A stretch of 64,000 nucleotides of DNA, from the NCBI RefSeq assembly GCF_036263595.1, contig NZ_DATAGQ010000192.1, positions 5,701-69,700 of the forward strand. The letters are read 5' to 3'. The stretch comes from Geminicoccus sp036263595 (lineage in GTDB: Bacteria > Pseudomonadota > Alphaproteobacteria > Geminicoccales > Geminicoccaceae). The notes under the pieces are model-generated. The model worked only from the letters and a program-made list of their open reading frames with translations. It did no database searches and was not told the DNA's origin. Positions 43,051-52,195 of the stretch are shown here, one piece after another (position 1 is the first letter of the stretch; each line of letters opens with the position of its first letter). A program made the translations under genes and the position numbers.

Positions 43051-43239
43051 TCAGTCGCCCGGACGAGCGCTCGGACCTTCGCCGCCGAGGCCGGAGGGAC
43101 CGGCCTGCGGTCCCCAATCATTCATTCCTGAACCTTCGTCGGCCCGGTCCTGGATACTCTCCGTGCAGGCAGCAAGCGTGCCTGCCGCAAGGGCCAGTGC
43201 CGCGATCATCAGGATCTGGCGGGCGCCACGTCGTAGCAT
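43051..43239 (-). CDS. Small lipoprotein
   Basis: Peptide of 62 residues with a lipoprotein signal: basic start MLRRGARQ, hydrophobic core ILMIAALALAAG and lipobox TLAAC with the cysteine at residue 24. The mature part is short, polar and glycine/proline-rich (TESIQDRADEGSGMNDWG), probably unstructured. GGAAG precedes the ATG. It follows the serine hydrolase gene on the same strand by about 115 bp. Function is unknown. Confidence 0.6.
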   Translation of the reverse strand: MLRRGARQILMIAALALAAGTLAACTESIQDRADEGSGMNDWGPQAGPSGLGGEGPSARPGD

Positions 43240-43355
43240 CGGTCTTCCAGCCTCTGTCCTTGTTCCAACCGACAAGACGGACAGGGCAGGAATCGTTCCC
43301 TGCGCCCAGCTGGAAACGGCGAACGGCCACCGAAGCGGTCGTCGGCCGTCCATGA

Positions 43356-44858
43356 TCAGCCGAGGCGACGGAACAGGCGACCGCCCAGGCGGAACCAGAC
43401 GACCCGATCGTGTGCGTCGCGCAGGAAGTTCGCGCGCAGCCCAATATCGTCGACCAGCACGAAGTCGCGCTTGTAGAAGGTGAGCACCCTGGTCGTGCTG
43501 TTGTCGCCTTCGCCCTCGATCATCGTCAGGCGGCCCCTGTTGCGGACGATCCGCAGGGGGATGTCGACCGTCACGTCGTCGAACCCGATCTGCTGCGCGG
43601 TGTAGCGGCCCTCGTAGGGTGCCAGTTCGGCACCGGTCAGGGACTGCGGCTCCGCAGGCAGGTTGCTCACGCCGGCAAACCGCCGCAGCGCCCAGTCCTG
43701 GTAGAAGAACTGGGCGATCAGCAGGGGCCCGGCCTCCGAGTTGGTCAGCATGGTCATCGCGAAGTTCTTCTCCGGGACCAGCATGAGCCCGGAATGGAAG
43801 CCTGGCAGGTCGCCGCCGTGGTGCACCACCACCGGCCCCTCGCGCGTCGGGCGCACCATCCATGACACGCCGGCACCGTTCAGCTCGACGAGCAGCGTGC
43901 CGCCCGGCCCGACCCGGGTCCACATGCTGTTCAGCGACCTCTTGCTCATCACCCGCCGGCCATTCTCCGCCCGCCCGTCGCCGAGATGGAAGCGGGCATA
44001 GGTGACCATGTCGTTGGCGCTGGACAACAGGCCGCCGAACGGATTGCAGCTGCGGGGCAGATAGAGGAGGTCCGGGTCGGCCACCGGCTTGCCGTCCACG
44101 ACGTCGTGCGGCGTCGCCTGGTTGCCTTTGCCCAGGATCCGGGCGTTGTAGCCGCTATCGGTCATGCCGAGCGGTTCGAGCACCAGCCGGCGGACCGAGG
44201 ATTCGAACGAGGTCCCGGTGATCGTCTCGATCACCCGGCCGGCCACGGAGATCGCGGCGTTGCTGTAGGAGAAGGTCTTGCCCACCGGCGTGAGCTGCGG
44301 CAGCCGGTGGATGTCCCGCACATAGCGGGCCAGCGCCGGCTTATCGGTGCCGGTGTCGTGGTAGTCATAGCCGAGCCAGCCCGCCGAGTGGTTCAGTACC
44401 TGCCTCACCGTCACTCCTTCGGCACCCCTGGGCGGCCGGAAGTCCGTGACGTAATGTTTCACGGGCGCATCTAGATCCAGGCGACCTTCGTCGACCAGCC
44501 GCATGGCTGCGGTACCGGCGAACGTCTTGCTGTTGGACGCGATGCGGAAGACGGTCCGGCCATCGACTGGCCGCGGATGACGGACATCGGTCACGCCGTA
44601 GCCGCGGACATACTCCTTGCCGCGATAGATCAGCCCGACCGCCACGCCGGGGATCCCGAGTTCGCGCATGCCCCGCTGGATCTTCCGGTCCAGCTGCCGG
44701 AACAGGTCGGCATCGTCCGGATCGAGATGGGAGGCCGAGACGGCTGCCGGCAGCAGGGCGCCGCCGGCTACCGCCGTCGCCACATGCACGAAACGACGAC
44801 GGGAGAGGACGCCCTTTTCCGCCGGTTCGTCATCCTCGAGCTGCGCAGTGTCCTTCAT
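43356..44858 (-). CDS. Tat-exported serine hydrolase, class C beta-lactamase family
   Basis: Protein of 500 residues. A twin-arginine signal SRRRFVH at residues 19-25 is followed by a hydrophobic stretch to ASA. The beta-lactamase/D-alanine-peptidase fold shows SNSK (S108-K111, nucleophile SxxK), YSN in KTFSYSNAAI, and VHHGGDLPG in place of the KTG box. A separate C-terminal beta domain of about 110 residues (from ELAPYEGRYTAQQIG) is present. This pattern suits a peptidase or esterase as much as a beta-lactamase. ATG 44858 has AGGGA seven bases before. Confidence 0.85.
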   Translation of the reverse strand: MKDTAQLEDDEPAEKGVLSRRRFVHVATAVAGGALLPAAVSASHLDPDDADLFRQLDRKIQRGMRELGIPGVAVGLIYRGKEYVRGYGVTDVRHPRPVDGRTVFRIASNSKTFAGTAAMRLVDEGRLDLDAPVKHYVTDFRPPRGAEGVTVRQVLNHSAGWLGYDYHDTGTDKPALARYVRDIHRLPQLTPVGKTFSYSNAAISVAGRVIETITGTSFESSVRRLVLEPLGMTDSGYNARILGKGNQATPHDVVDGKPVADPDLLYLPRSCNPFGGLLSSANDMVTYARFHLGDGRAENGRRVMSKRSLNSMWTRVGPGGTLLVELNGAGVSWMVRPTREGPVVVHHGGDLPGFHSGLMLVPEKNFAMTMLTNSEAGPLLIAQFFYQDWALRRFAGVSNLPAEPQSLTGAELAPYEGRYTAQQIGFDDVTVDIPLRIVRNRGRLTMIEGEGDNSTTRVLTFYKRDFVLVDDIGLRANFLRDAHDRVVWFRLGGRLFRRLG

Positions 44859-45255
44859 CGCGATTCCCTGCTCCCAGCTGGCTCGATGGCCAATGCGCCT
44901 CGTTCTGCCAGCAAGGCGCGACGTGGTCGCAAATAACACTGCGCCCGGATGATGAGAAGCGGCGCTCCCATGGTTTCGGCGCCGCGGCAGCAGTCGCTAA
45001 CGCAAACGCCATAGCAGATAAGCGGAGATGATATTACCGCTTCAGGCGTCCCAAGCGAATGTCGTCTGCCGCCCACATACCTTCTGCAGGACTGTTCCGA
45101 TCATGTAGTGCGTGGTCCAAGAAGAAATGCCGGAGGTGCTTTGAAAACCGGACCAGGGACTTCGCTGATGCCGCCGTTTCTGCCTTTCACGATTATCAAC
45201 AGGCAGGCCCCTCGGGATGAAGGGCACTGCGCCAGGAGGCATGGCCTGGGACGGA
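44859..45255 (+). other. Gene-free gap downstream of aioA
   Basis: About 400 bp between the serine hydrolase start and the aioA terminator. No frame shows protein similarity; no cytochrome c or molybdenum cofactor gene, which often follow aioA, is present. It must contain the hydrolase promoter, but no clear boxes were found. Confidence 0.5.
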
Positions 45256-45284
45256 GCCGGGCGGAGCGAGGCGCCCCGCCCGGC
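45256..45284 (-). terminator. Hairpin downstream of aioA
   Basis: Perfect 9-bp G+C arms GCCGGGCGG and CCGCCCGGC with an 11-base loop, ending 5 bp beyond the aioA stop on the minus strand. A likely transcript end for aioBA; no T-run. Confidence 0.6.
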
Positions 45285-45289
45285 TGGGA

Positions 45290-47764
45290 TCAGGCCGAAG
45301 GATATTCCTGCGACTTGAACGTCAGGTGCCGCACCCCTTCCGGCGCATCGGCGATCTTCCGGATGTCGCCCCAGGTCTGCTTGTAGTTCGGGATGACGAA
45401 CTCGTTCACGCCGGCCGACACGACGTTGCCCTGCACGCCGCTGGGATAGCCGAACAGCATGAAGGCCTGCTTGGGCCTGGCCGACGGTGTCGGATAGACC
45501 ATGGCCTGCGTGGAGCCGTTGTCGTTGTAGATCTCCACGAGATCGCCTTGCCGCAGGGCCAGCTCCGCCATGTCCTGCGGGTTCATCTCGATGAACGCGT
45601 ACGGCCAGCGGTCCATGACGAGTTCGTTCTCCTTGTCGAGATAGCCGCTCTGCCAGACATGATTGGCGCGGCCATTGTTGATCAGGAAGGCGAACTTCTC
45701 CTTTTCCGCCTGCTTGCCGGCCGCCTGCAGGCCACGCCACTGCGCCTCCATGAACTGCGCCTTGCCGTCCGGCCGGTTGAACTTGCCGTCGGCAAACAGC
45801 CGCTTGGTGCCGATGATCCGCCCGCTTCCATCAGCGTCGAGGCCGACCGCCGGCTCCTGGAAGCCGTTCGTGCCCATGGCGCGCAGGCGCTCATAAGTGA
45901 CGAACTCGCCCCCCTTCTCGTGACCGTGGTAGCCGTCCATGAAGGCGTCTTCCTCGGTCTGCCAGTCGAAGCCCTTGAACCGGTCCGCCACCTCCGCCTT
46001 GCCCTGCTCGCGGAAGACGCGCTCCAGGTGGTTGGCGATCCGCGCCGCGATCAGGCAGTCCGGCATCGCCTGGCCGGGCGGGTCCATGTAGCGCTCGGTC
46101 AGGCGCATCCGGCGCTCGCCGTTCATCGAGGTGAGGTTCATCTCGCCGGAGGTGGCCGCGGGCAGGATGACATGCGCTGCCTCGCCGATCCTGGTCGGCA
46201 CGATGTCGACGTCGACCGAGAACAGGCCGCCCTGCCCGATCGCATCGGTGATCGCCTTCACCATGGCGGCGCGGTCGCCGTAGGGCACGGCGTTCATGGC
46301 ATCCTTCACGATGTCCGTGCGCTTCTTGTAGACGCGCTTGAACTCCATGGCGTTCAGCGTCGTCTTGTAATGGTCGCATCCCCAGACATGGTGGATGCCG
46401 CCCTTGCCCTCGATCAGCAGCTTGTCGACATAGGCGGCGGGCCGGCCAACATGGGCATCGGCGGGCCGCGAGTAGCCTTCCTGGTGACCGCCCATGCGCA
46501 CGCAGCCGCCGCCGGGCCGACCGATATTGCCGGTGGCCAGCGCCAGGTTCACCAGGGCGGCGTTGGTCCGATAGTTGTCGTTGCCCCAGATGAGGCCCTT
46601 CTCGTAGGCGAACATCGCGCGGCGGCGCGCCTGGTCCTCCTTTGGCTGGGCGATCCATTCCGCAGCCTTGACGATGTCCTCGGGCTTCAGCCCCGTGACC
46701 TGTGCCGCTTCCTCGATCAAGACCTTGTTGGCCGCGAGCGCCTGATCGAAATTGGTGGTCGACGCATCGATGAAGTCCCGGTCCAGCCACCCCTTCTCCG
46801 CGACATGGGTGAGCAGGGCGTTGAACAGGACGAGGTCGGTGCCGGGATTGATGGCCAGGTGCAGGACGTTCTCCTTCCCGGCCTCGACCTCGCAGGCATT
46901 GATCGTCACCGTCCGGCGCGGATCCACGAAGATGGCGCGGGCCGGCCCGACCGCTTCGTCGCCGAACTCGGCTTTCTTCTTGTCCAGCGAGCTGCCGCGC
47001 AGGTTCGGCACCCAGTGGTTCAGGAAATAGTTGGTCTGCGTCTCGAGCGCGTTCGTGCCGACGGCCACGATGGTGTCGGCAAGTTCGGCATCCTCGTAAC
47101 AATTGTTGAGTTCGCCCACGCCCATGTCGCGGGTCGCATGGACCTCCGAGTTATAGGCCGGGCGGTTGTGGATCCGGATGTTCTTCGCCTTCATGGCGCC
47201 GAAATAGAGCTTGCCGGTGCCCCAGGTGTTCTCGTAGCCGCCGCCGGCCCCACCATGGTCGAAGGCGGAGACGAACAGCCCGTCCTCGCCCTGCTGGTCG
47301 ATCACCGCCGCCGTCACCCTTGCGACCAGGTCGAGCGCATCGTCCCAGCTGGTGGGCTGAAGCTGGCCGTAGCGCCAGACCAGGGGGTCGGTCAGCCGTT
47401 GCAGCTGCGTGTTGCGCTGGCGCGAATAGCTCATCTCCGCGATGCGGGCGCCGCGGACCGAGCCCAGGCCCGAGTTCACCACGCAGTCCTTGTCCGGCTT
47501 GATCACGAGGTGAACGTCGCGGCCGTCCTGCTTGACAATGTTGTACATTGACGGCGCGTACCAGGCCGCGGTGTCCGCTTCCTGCTGCCTGGACAGATCC
47601 ACGCCAAACTTGTTCTCGCCGGGTGCCGTGCCGCCCTCGTAGCGGGCATCCCAGCTGTAGGCCTTGTAGCCGCAGCCGACGATGCAGTAGTGGCAGACGA
47701 CATTATGTTCCCTGGCATCGGCCGGGATGATCGGCAACCGGCCAATCTGGCGCTTGTAGGCCAT
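45290..47764 (-). CDS. aioA: Arsenite oxidase large subunit (molybdopterin)
   Basis: Periplasmic enzyme oxidising arsenite to arsenate at a bis-molybdopterin site, 824 residues, the normal length. The [3Fe-4S] motif CHYCIVGC is at residues 24-31 without the fourth cysteine found in most relatives, an AioA hallmark. Substrate-site regions are present: NSEVHATRDMGVGELNNCYE (His, Glu) and RMGGHQEGYSRP (Arg, His). It has no own signal peptide and is expected to be exported together with Tat-signal AioB. It lies 15 bp after aioB. Confidence 0.97.
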   Translation of the reverse strand: MAYKRQIGRLPIIPADAREHNVVCHYCIVGCGYKAYSWDARYEGGTAPGENKFGVDLSRQQEADTAAWYAPSMYNIVKQDGRDVHLVIKPDKDCVVNSGLGSVRGARIAEMSYSRQRNTQLQRLTDPLVWRYGQLQPTSWDDALDLVARVTAAVIDQQGEDGLFVSAFDHGGAGGGYENTWGTGKLYFGAMKAKNIRIHNRPAYNSEVHATRDMGVGELNNCYEDAELADTIVAVGTNALETQTNYFLNHWVPNLRGSSLDKKKAEFGDEAVGPARAIFVDPRRTVTINACEVEAGKENVLHLAINPGTDLVLFNALLTHVAEKGWLDRDFIDASTTNFDQALAANKVLIEEAAQVTGLKPEDIVKAAEWIAQPKEDQARRRAMFAYEKGLIWGNDNYRTNAALVNLALATGNIGRPGGGCVRMGGHQEGYSRPADAHVGRPAAYVDKLLIEGKGGIHHVWGCDHYKTTLNAMEFKRVYKKRTDIVKDAMNAVPYGDRAAMVKAITDAIGQGGLFSVDVDIVPTRIGEAAHVILPAATSGEMNLTSMNGERRMRLTERYMDPPGQAMPDCLIAARIANHLERVFREQGKAEVADRFKGFDWQTEEDAFMDGYHGHEKGGEFVTYERLRAMGTNGFQEPAVGLDADGSGRIIGTKRLFADGKFNRPDGKAQFMEAQWRGLQAAGKQAEKEKFAFLINNGRANHVWQSGYLDKENELVMDRWPYAFIEMNPQDMAELALRQGDLVEIYNDNGSTQAMVYPTPSARPKQAFMLFGYPSGVQGNVVSAGVNEFVIPNYKQTWGDIRKIADAPEGVRHLTFKSQEYPSA

Positions 47765-47779
47765 GTTCTTCCTCCCCTT

Positions 47780-48301
47780 TCAGAGAATGTTGGACAGCCG
47801 GCCGAACAGGAGCTCGTCCACGCCCTCGGCATAGATCTCGCCGGCGTCGTCGACGCGCAGCACGTATTGCGGGAGGTTCTGGGTCGCGTGCCCCCAGATC
47901 TGCTGCCCGCCCTTCTCGCAGTCGAAGCGGGAATAGTGGCCAGGACAGTTCAGCGTCCGGTCCGAGCCGTCATAGGTCATCGGGTAGCCCTTGTGCGGGC
48001 AGATGGTGGAGAAGCCGACAATGTCCCCATCGGGGCCGACGCCGCCCTGCACGCTCGTGCCGAGCTTGATCAAGACGCCCGGCGCCTCGGCGTCGGGATA
48101 GGCGACGTCCAGCGGCTCGTTGACCCGCAGATCCTTCACGTTGGCCAGCCGGTTGGCCGGATACCTGACCAGCGCTCCCCCTGTTGCGGCCTCTGCCTTG
48201 GCCGGAAGAACGGCTGCGGCGGCAGCACCGGCGGTCATGACCCCGGCCCCGCTCAGGAACCGACGGCGGCCGACCTCCACAAGGTTCTGGCACCTCTTCA
48301 T
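47780..48301 (-). CDS. aioB: Arsenite oxidase small subunit (Rieske)
   Basis: Rieske [2Fe-2S] subunit, 173 residues, which takes electrons from AioA and passes them to a periplasmic carrier. Tat signal GRRRFLSGAG at about 12-21 followed by an alanine-rich core ending AEA. Rieske ligands CPHKG and CPGH, in STICPHKGYPM and LNCPGHYSRFD. ATG 48301 follows GGAGGGG. The sigma-54 promoter lies 50 bp upstream. Order aioB-aioA is standard. Confidence 0.95.
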   Translation of the reverse strand: MKRCQNLVEVGRRRFLSGAGVMTAGAAAAAVLPAKAEAATGGALVRYPANRLANVKDLRVNEPLDVAYPDAEAPGVLIKLGTSVQGGVGPDGDIVGFSTICPHKGYPMTYDGSDRTLNCPGHYSRFDCEKGGQQIWGHATQNLPQYVLRVDDAGEIYAEGVDELLFGRLSNIL

Positions 48302-48349
48302 GTTCAACCCCTCCCCAATCACCATCCAGGTCTGGACGCAGAGGTGACT

Positions 48350-48366
48350 TGCAGGAGCCGTGCCGG
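48350..48366 (-). promoter_or_regulatory. Sigma-54 promoter of aioBA
   Basis: Read on the minus strand, CGGCACGGCTCCTGCA matches the -24/-12 consensus TGGCACGnnnnTTGCA at 14 or so positions, with the invariant GG (48363-48364) and GC (48351-48352) exactly 10 bp apart. Transcription should begin near 48340, about 40 bp before the aioB ATG. A sigma-54 activator gene (aioR) lies immediately upstream. Confidence 0.85.
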
Positions 48367-48429
48367 ATGGGGTTGTAGAAGAAAATCAAAGGGCTATCCG
48401 AAACCCATCCTCGCAGGCCGGTGCTGTCC

Positions 48430-48445
48430 GTTCGGAAACCCGAAC
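48430..48445. promoter_or_regulatory. Upstream palindrome 1, candidate AioR site
   Basis: GTTCGG-N4-CCGAAC, a perfect 6-bp inverted repeat centred about 97 bp upstream of the predicted aioB transcription start, the usual distance for a sigma-54 enhancer. The same sequence recurs 33 bp away. Confidence 0.75.
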
Positions 48446-48462
48446 ATGTTGCGGTGCCGTTG

Positions 48463-48478
48463 GTTCGGCATGCCGAAC
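48463..48478. promoter_or_regulatory. Upstream palindrome 2, candidate AioR site
   Basis: Second copy of GTTCGG-N4-CCGAAC, here with spacer CATG so that all 16 bases are palindromic. It lies 33 bp (three helical turns) from copy 1, on the same face of the helix, about 130 bp upstream of the predicted start and 18 bp beyond the aioR stop. Confidence 0.75.
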
Positions 48479-48496
48479 GCGACGAGAGACGGCTGC

Positions 48497-49816
48497 TCAG
48501 TCGGCACCGAGATCCAGGCGGCGCATCTTCTCCCAGAGCGTCGTGCGGCCGATGCCGAGAAGCTTCGCCGCCGCCGCCACCTCGCCCCCTGTGGCTTCGA
48601 GCGCGCGCAGGATATGCCGCTTCTCCGCATCGGCACGCGCGTCCTCCAGGGAGCCGATCTGCTGTCCCGGGCCGGCAACCGGTCCCGCGGCCTCCGGGAA
48701 CAGGTCGCCCGGCATCATCCAGGGGCCGAGACCCAAGGCCACCGCGCGCTCCATGCGGTTGTGCAGCTCGCGCACGTTGCCGGGCCAGGCATGGGCGAGC
48801 GCCGCCTCCTGGGCCAGCGCGCTGATCCCTTTGAGCGAGCTGTCCATGCGTTCGGTCAGTGCAGCGAAGAAACGCGCCATCAGCCACACCACGTCCTCGG
48901 GACGCTCGCGCAAGGGCGGCATCCGGACGGTGACCACGTTGATGCGGTAGTAGAGGTCCTGCCGGAACCGCCCGGCCTGGACCAGGGCCGGGAAGTCGGC
49001 GCTGCTGGCCGTGATCAGCCTGCCGCGGAACGGCAGGGGCTGCTCGCCGCCCAGCCGGTGGAAGATCCGGTTCTCGACGACGCGCAGGAGCTTCGCCTGC
49101 AAGTCCGGACGCAGCTCCGCGATCTCGTCGAGGAACAGGACGCCGTCGGCGGCCCTCTCCGCATAGCCCAGGTGGCGCTGGACCGCGCCGGTGAAGGCTC
49201 CCCGCTCGTGCCCGAACAGCTCGCTCTCCATGAGATCGGCCGGGATGGCCGCGCAGTTGACGGCCATGAAGGGCTTCGACGCGTTGTCCGACACGGCGTG
49301 GAGGAAGCGGGCGGCCACGTCCTTGCCCGTGCCGGTCTCGCCGGTGATCAGGACCGGCGAGCCGATCCGCGCGACGCGCCGGAGCAGGCGCTCGACCTCC
49401 CGCATCGCGGCCGACGTCCCGAGTGCTGGTGCATGCTCGTCGGCACGGGACCTCATGAGATCGCCGAGGCGGACCAGGAAGTCCGCCATCTCGAACGGCT
49501 TGGTGACGTAGTCGGCCGCGCCGGACCGCATCAGGCGGACGGCCTGGTCGATGTCGGCGTGGCCGGTGATGAAGAGGAAGGGCGGAGCATCCGGCGTGCG
49601 GGCCACCTGCCGGAACAGCGTCTCGCCGTCCAGGTCCGGCAGGCGGATGTCGCAGACCACGGCCTGGACATGGGCACCCGGCAGCGCGCTGGCCGCCTCC
49701 TGCCCTGTCTGCCACCAGCAGACGGCGATCCCTTCCAGCGCCAGGCGCTGGACGAGGCTCTCGCCCATGATCGGGTCGTCCTCGACCAGACCGATCCGGG
49801 GTGCGTCAGGCGACAA
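48497..49816 (-). CDS. aioR: Sigma-54-dependent response regulator
   Basis: NtrC-family activator, 439 residues: receiver domain (acidic pair EDD near 12-14, phospho-acceptor in VCDIRLPD near 57, TGHAD, KPF), AAA+ domain with Walker A GETGTGKD and the sigma-54 contact loop GAFTGA, and a Fis-type HTH at the end (AAAAKLLGIGRTTLWEKM). It should activate aioBA when phosphorylated by AioS. The start is probably TTG at 49816, overlapping the aioS stop by 11 bp. Confidence 0.93.
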   Translation of the reverse strand: MSPDAPRIGLVEDDPIMGESLVQRLALEGIAVCWWQTGQEAASALPGAHVQAVVCDIRLPDLDGETLFRQVARTPDAPPFLFITGHADIDQAVRLMRSGAADYVTKPFEMADFLVRLGDLMRSRADEHAPALGTSAAMREVERLLRRVARIGSPVLITGETGTGKDVAARFLHAVSDNASKPFMAVNCAAIPADLMESELFGHERGAFTGAVQRHLGYAERAADGVLFLDEIAELRPDLQAKLLRVVENRIFHRLGGEQPLPFRGRLITASSADFPALVQAGRFRQDLYYRINVVTVRMPPLRERPEDVVWLMARFFAALTERMDSSLKGISALAQEAALAHAWPGNVRELHNRMERAVALGLGPWMMPGDLFPEAAGPVAGPGQQIGSLEDARADAEKRHILRALEATGGEVAAAAKLLGIGRTTLWEKMRRLDLGAD

Positions 49817-51254
49817 GCGGCAGTTCCTCGGCTTTGGCGAACGGGACGGTCAGGCGCACGACCGTGCCACCTTCGAGGGGGCGCTCCACCTCGATGGTGC
49901 CGCCCAGGTCGGCGACGATCCGGCTCGTGGTCCAAAGGCCGAGGCCGCCTCCATCGGCCAACGGCGCCGCGGGCACGGCGCCGGCCAGGACATTCGCCCC
50001 CTCCTCGGGCAGGCCGGCACCGCGATCGGTGACCGTGACGATCAGGTTCGCGCCGACCGGACGGGCCGAGAGCAAGATCCCGGCACCCGCCGGCGAGGCG
50101 GCAAGCGCGTTGAGCAGCACGTTCAGGATCGCCTGGCGGACGGGCGTGCTTGGGAGCGGCATGCTGCCCACGATCTCGTTGGTGATCGAGATCCTGACGG
50201 CCTTGCGGCGGGCCTCGGGCATGATCAGCAGTTGCAGATCGTCGATGTCCGCCGCCGTCAGGTCGCGTGGCCTCCGGTCGGTCCGGTACACCGCCAGCGT
50301 CGTGCGCACGATGTCCCGGATCCCGACCAGGCCACGATCGAGCAGGCCGATGGCGTTGCCTCGGACGCTGGCGTGGTGGCCATGGGACTTGAGGGTGGCG
50401 AGCGCGTTGAAGAGCCCGCCCAGCGGATTGTTGATTTCGTGGGCGAGCGAGGAGGTGAGCCGCCCCAGGCTCACCAGCCGCTCCTCCTCCGCGAGTTTCC
50501 TCGCCAGCGCCTCGCGCTCGTCCATCGATTGGACCAGGGCATTGTAGGCGCCGAACAGCCGGCCGAACTCGCCGGGGTGGCGGGCGACGACCTCGGCAGC
50601 GATCGGCGCCGCCTGCGCAGACCGGGCCTTGGCCAGATGCTCGGTCAGGATCCGTACCGGCCGCATCATCCGCGCCACCAGGAGCCAGCCGCCCGCAGCG
50701 AGAAGGAGCGTCAGGGCACCGTTCGTGGCGGCGAGCTTCAGGATCACCTTCCGTCGTTCGGCGGCGAGGTGACTCGTGTCGAAGGCGGCATGGATGACGC
50801 CGATGGTCCGGCCAGGATAGGAAAGCTTGCGCAAGGCGCTTGCCGCATCCGCGCCGGCCTGGAAGCTGAAGCTGCGGTCAGGCGAGGCCTGCGCCTGCTG
50901 ACGTGTGCCGAACGTCGAGCCCAGGGGGTGCCGCCGCGGATCGGACGCTGCCAGCACCAGACCCTCGGCATCGGTCACAACCGTCTCGGTCGGCCGCAGG
51001 CCCCTGTGCAGTTCCTGTGCACGCTCGACGGCCTCGAAGATCTCCCAGATGTCCTCCCGCAGGATTGACGGTGCGACGGCGGACGGCAGCCCGTCCAGGT
51101 AGCTCTGGGCCAGGTCGCGCAGATGCCGCTCCTGCGTGTCGGCAAGCCCGGCCAGCACCCGCTCGGAGAGGAGCAGCCCGACCAGCACCATGAGGGCTGC
51201 TACCGCGAGAGGGACCTTCACCATGATTGGCCAGGAGCGGGGATCGGGGTGCAT
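49806..51254 (-). CDS. aioS: Sensor histidine kinase of arsenite oxidation
   Basis: Inner-membrane kinase, 482 residues: membrane segment near 11-32, a periplasmic domain of about 140 residues, a second segment (ALTLLLAAGGWLLVARMM), a HAMP-like linker, the H-box SSLAHEINNPLGGLFNAL with the phospho-histidine, and an ATPase domain with DRGAGLPEEG and GGGLGLW. It is expected to receive the As(III) signal from periplasmic AioX. ATG 51254 has GAGG eight bases before; an ATG six bases upstream is too close to that site. Confidence 0.92.
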   Translation of the reverse strand: MHPDPRSWPIMVKVPLAVAALMVLVGLLLSERVLAGLADTQERHLRDLAQSYLDGLPSAVAPSILREDIWEIFEAVERAQELHRGLRPTETVVTDAEGLVLAASDPRRHPLGSTFGTRQQAQASPDRSFSFQAGADAASALRKLSYPGRTIGVIHAAFDTSHLAAERRKVILKLAATNGALTLLLAAGGWLLVARMMRPVRILTEHLAKARSAQAAPIAAEVVARHPGEFGRLFGAYNALVQSMDEREALARKLAEEERLVSLGRLTSSLAHEINNPLGGLFNALATLKSHGHHASVRGNAIGLLDRGLVGIRDIVRTTLAVYRTDRRPRDLTAADIDDLQLLIMPEARRKAVRISITNEIVGSMPLPSTPVRQAILNVLLNALAASPAGAGILLSARPVGANLIVTVTDRGAGLPEEGANVLAGAVPAAPLADGGGLGLWTTSRIVADLGGTIEVERPLEGGTVVRLTVPFAKAEELPLVA

Positions 51255-51264
51255 CGGCATCACC

Positions 51265-52149
51265 TCACCCGGCCTGAGCGACAAGGGCGACATTGGCCGC
51301 AATCGTGTCGAACAAAGCCGGCTCTCCTGCCGCGAATCCGTCGAGCCTCAGCAAGCGGAGGACCGCCTGGCCCTCCGGCACGCCGTTCATCTCCAGCAGC
51401 GCCTTGGTCAGGCTGGACAGGCGGCGTTCGTCCACGGGCACGCGCGGAGCTGCGATCGGGGGAAAACCCAGCCACTCCGAGCGATGGAGCACCCGCGTGC
51501 GCGCTGTCAGCGCCGGCTCGAGTTCCGCCACGACCTCGTAGACATAGCCATCAACCGATCCGGAGGATGCGAGGCCGCTGGCCACCGCGCGGATGACGTT
51601 GCGGTGGCCATAGGTAAAGAACGACCGCGCGAAGAATCCATCCGGCCGCATTCCCTGGCGGGCCAGCAGGGCGATGGTGGACAGAAAGCCGGAATTGGAA
51701 TCCGGATCCGAGCACGCATGGATATCCCCGCGAAGATCCGCGAAGTCCCGGGTTGTTCGGTCACGGTCGACGATGACATAGGACTGGTAGAGCGGCGCGG
51801 CCCGCCACAAGGGCACCGCGACGAGCCGAAGCTCGGCCCGATGCGCTACGAACGGGTAGCCGCAGATCCAGGCCGCATCGAGCTGGCCGGAAGTCAGAAG
51901 GGTCGTGATCTCCTGGTAGGTCCGCCGCGTGACCAGGATGACGGGAAGGCCGGTTCGATGCTCGAGATAGAGCTGCAGCCGCGCCAGAAGCTCCAGATCC
52001 GAGGTCAGGAACACCGGCGTCAGGCCGAACCGCAGCGGCGCCTCGCTCCCGCCACTTCCCGCCTGGGCCAGACCGGGGATGATCGAAGCCGAGGCGGCCA
52101 GACCCAGCACGCAGCGCCGGCCGATCCGCGCGTCGGCAGATGATGTCAT
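51265..52149 (-). CDS. aioX: Periplasmic arsenite-binding protein of the PhnD family
   Basis: Sensor protein of 294 residues related to phosphate/phosphonate-binding proteins. A Tat-like RRCVLGLAASAS leads a signal peptide ending AQA near residue 30. Cysteines C96 (AAWICGYPFV) and C146 (IHACSDPDSNSG) fall in ligand-pocket loops; in studied AioX a cysteine in this region is needed for As(III) binding. It is first in aioX-aioS-aioR and starts after GGGAGG. No cognate PhnD permease accompanies it, which fits a sensor role. Confidence 0.92.
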   Translation of the reverse strand: MTSSADARIGRRCVLGLAASASIIPGLAQAGSGGSEAPLRFGLTPVFLTSDLELLARLQLYLEHRTGLPVILVTRRTYQEITTLLTSGQLDAAWICGYPFVAHRAELRLVAVPLWRAAPLYQSYVIVDRDRTTRDFADLRGDIHACSDPDSNSGFLSTIALLARQGMRPDGFFARSFFTYGHRNVIRAVASGLASSGSVDGYVYEVVAELEPALTARTRVLHRSEWLGFPPIAAPRVPVDERRLSSLTKALLEMNGVPEGQAVLRLLRLDGFAAGEPALFDTIAANVALVAQAG

Positions 52150-52185
52150 CGGCCTCCCAGCCTCGATCTGTTCTTATTTGACACT

Positions 52186-52195
52186 GTAGCGCTAC
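52186..52195. promoter_or_regulatory. Palindrome in the aioX-phnS2 intergenic region
   Basis: GTAGCGCTAC is a perfect 10-bp palindrome, 37 bp upstream of aioX in the 185-bp divergent gap. It may be an operator for either direction; short G+C palindromes also arise by chance. Confidence 0.3.

Noticed and set aside
43356..44858. Annotated as an AmpC beta-lactamase giving drug resistance
   Set aside because: It has SxxK and YxN but HHGG instead of KTG, a Tat signal and an extra C-terminal domain; many such proteins are esterases or peptidases, so a resistance claim is not supported.
45326..47551. 741-codon open frame on the plus strand opposite aioA
   Set aside because: Antisense shadow; aioA on the minus strand has all family motifs at full length.
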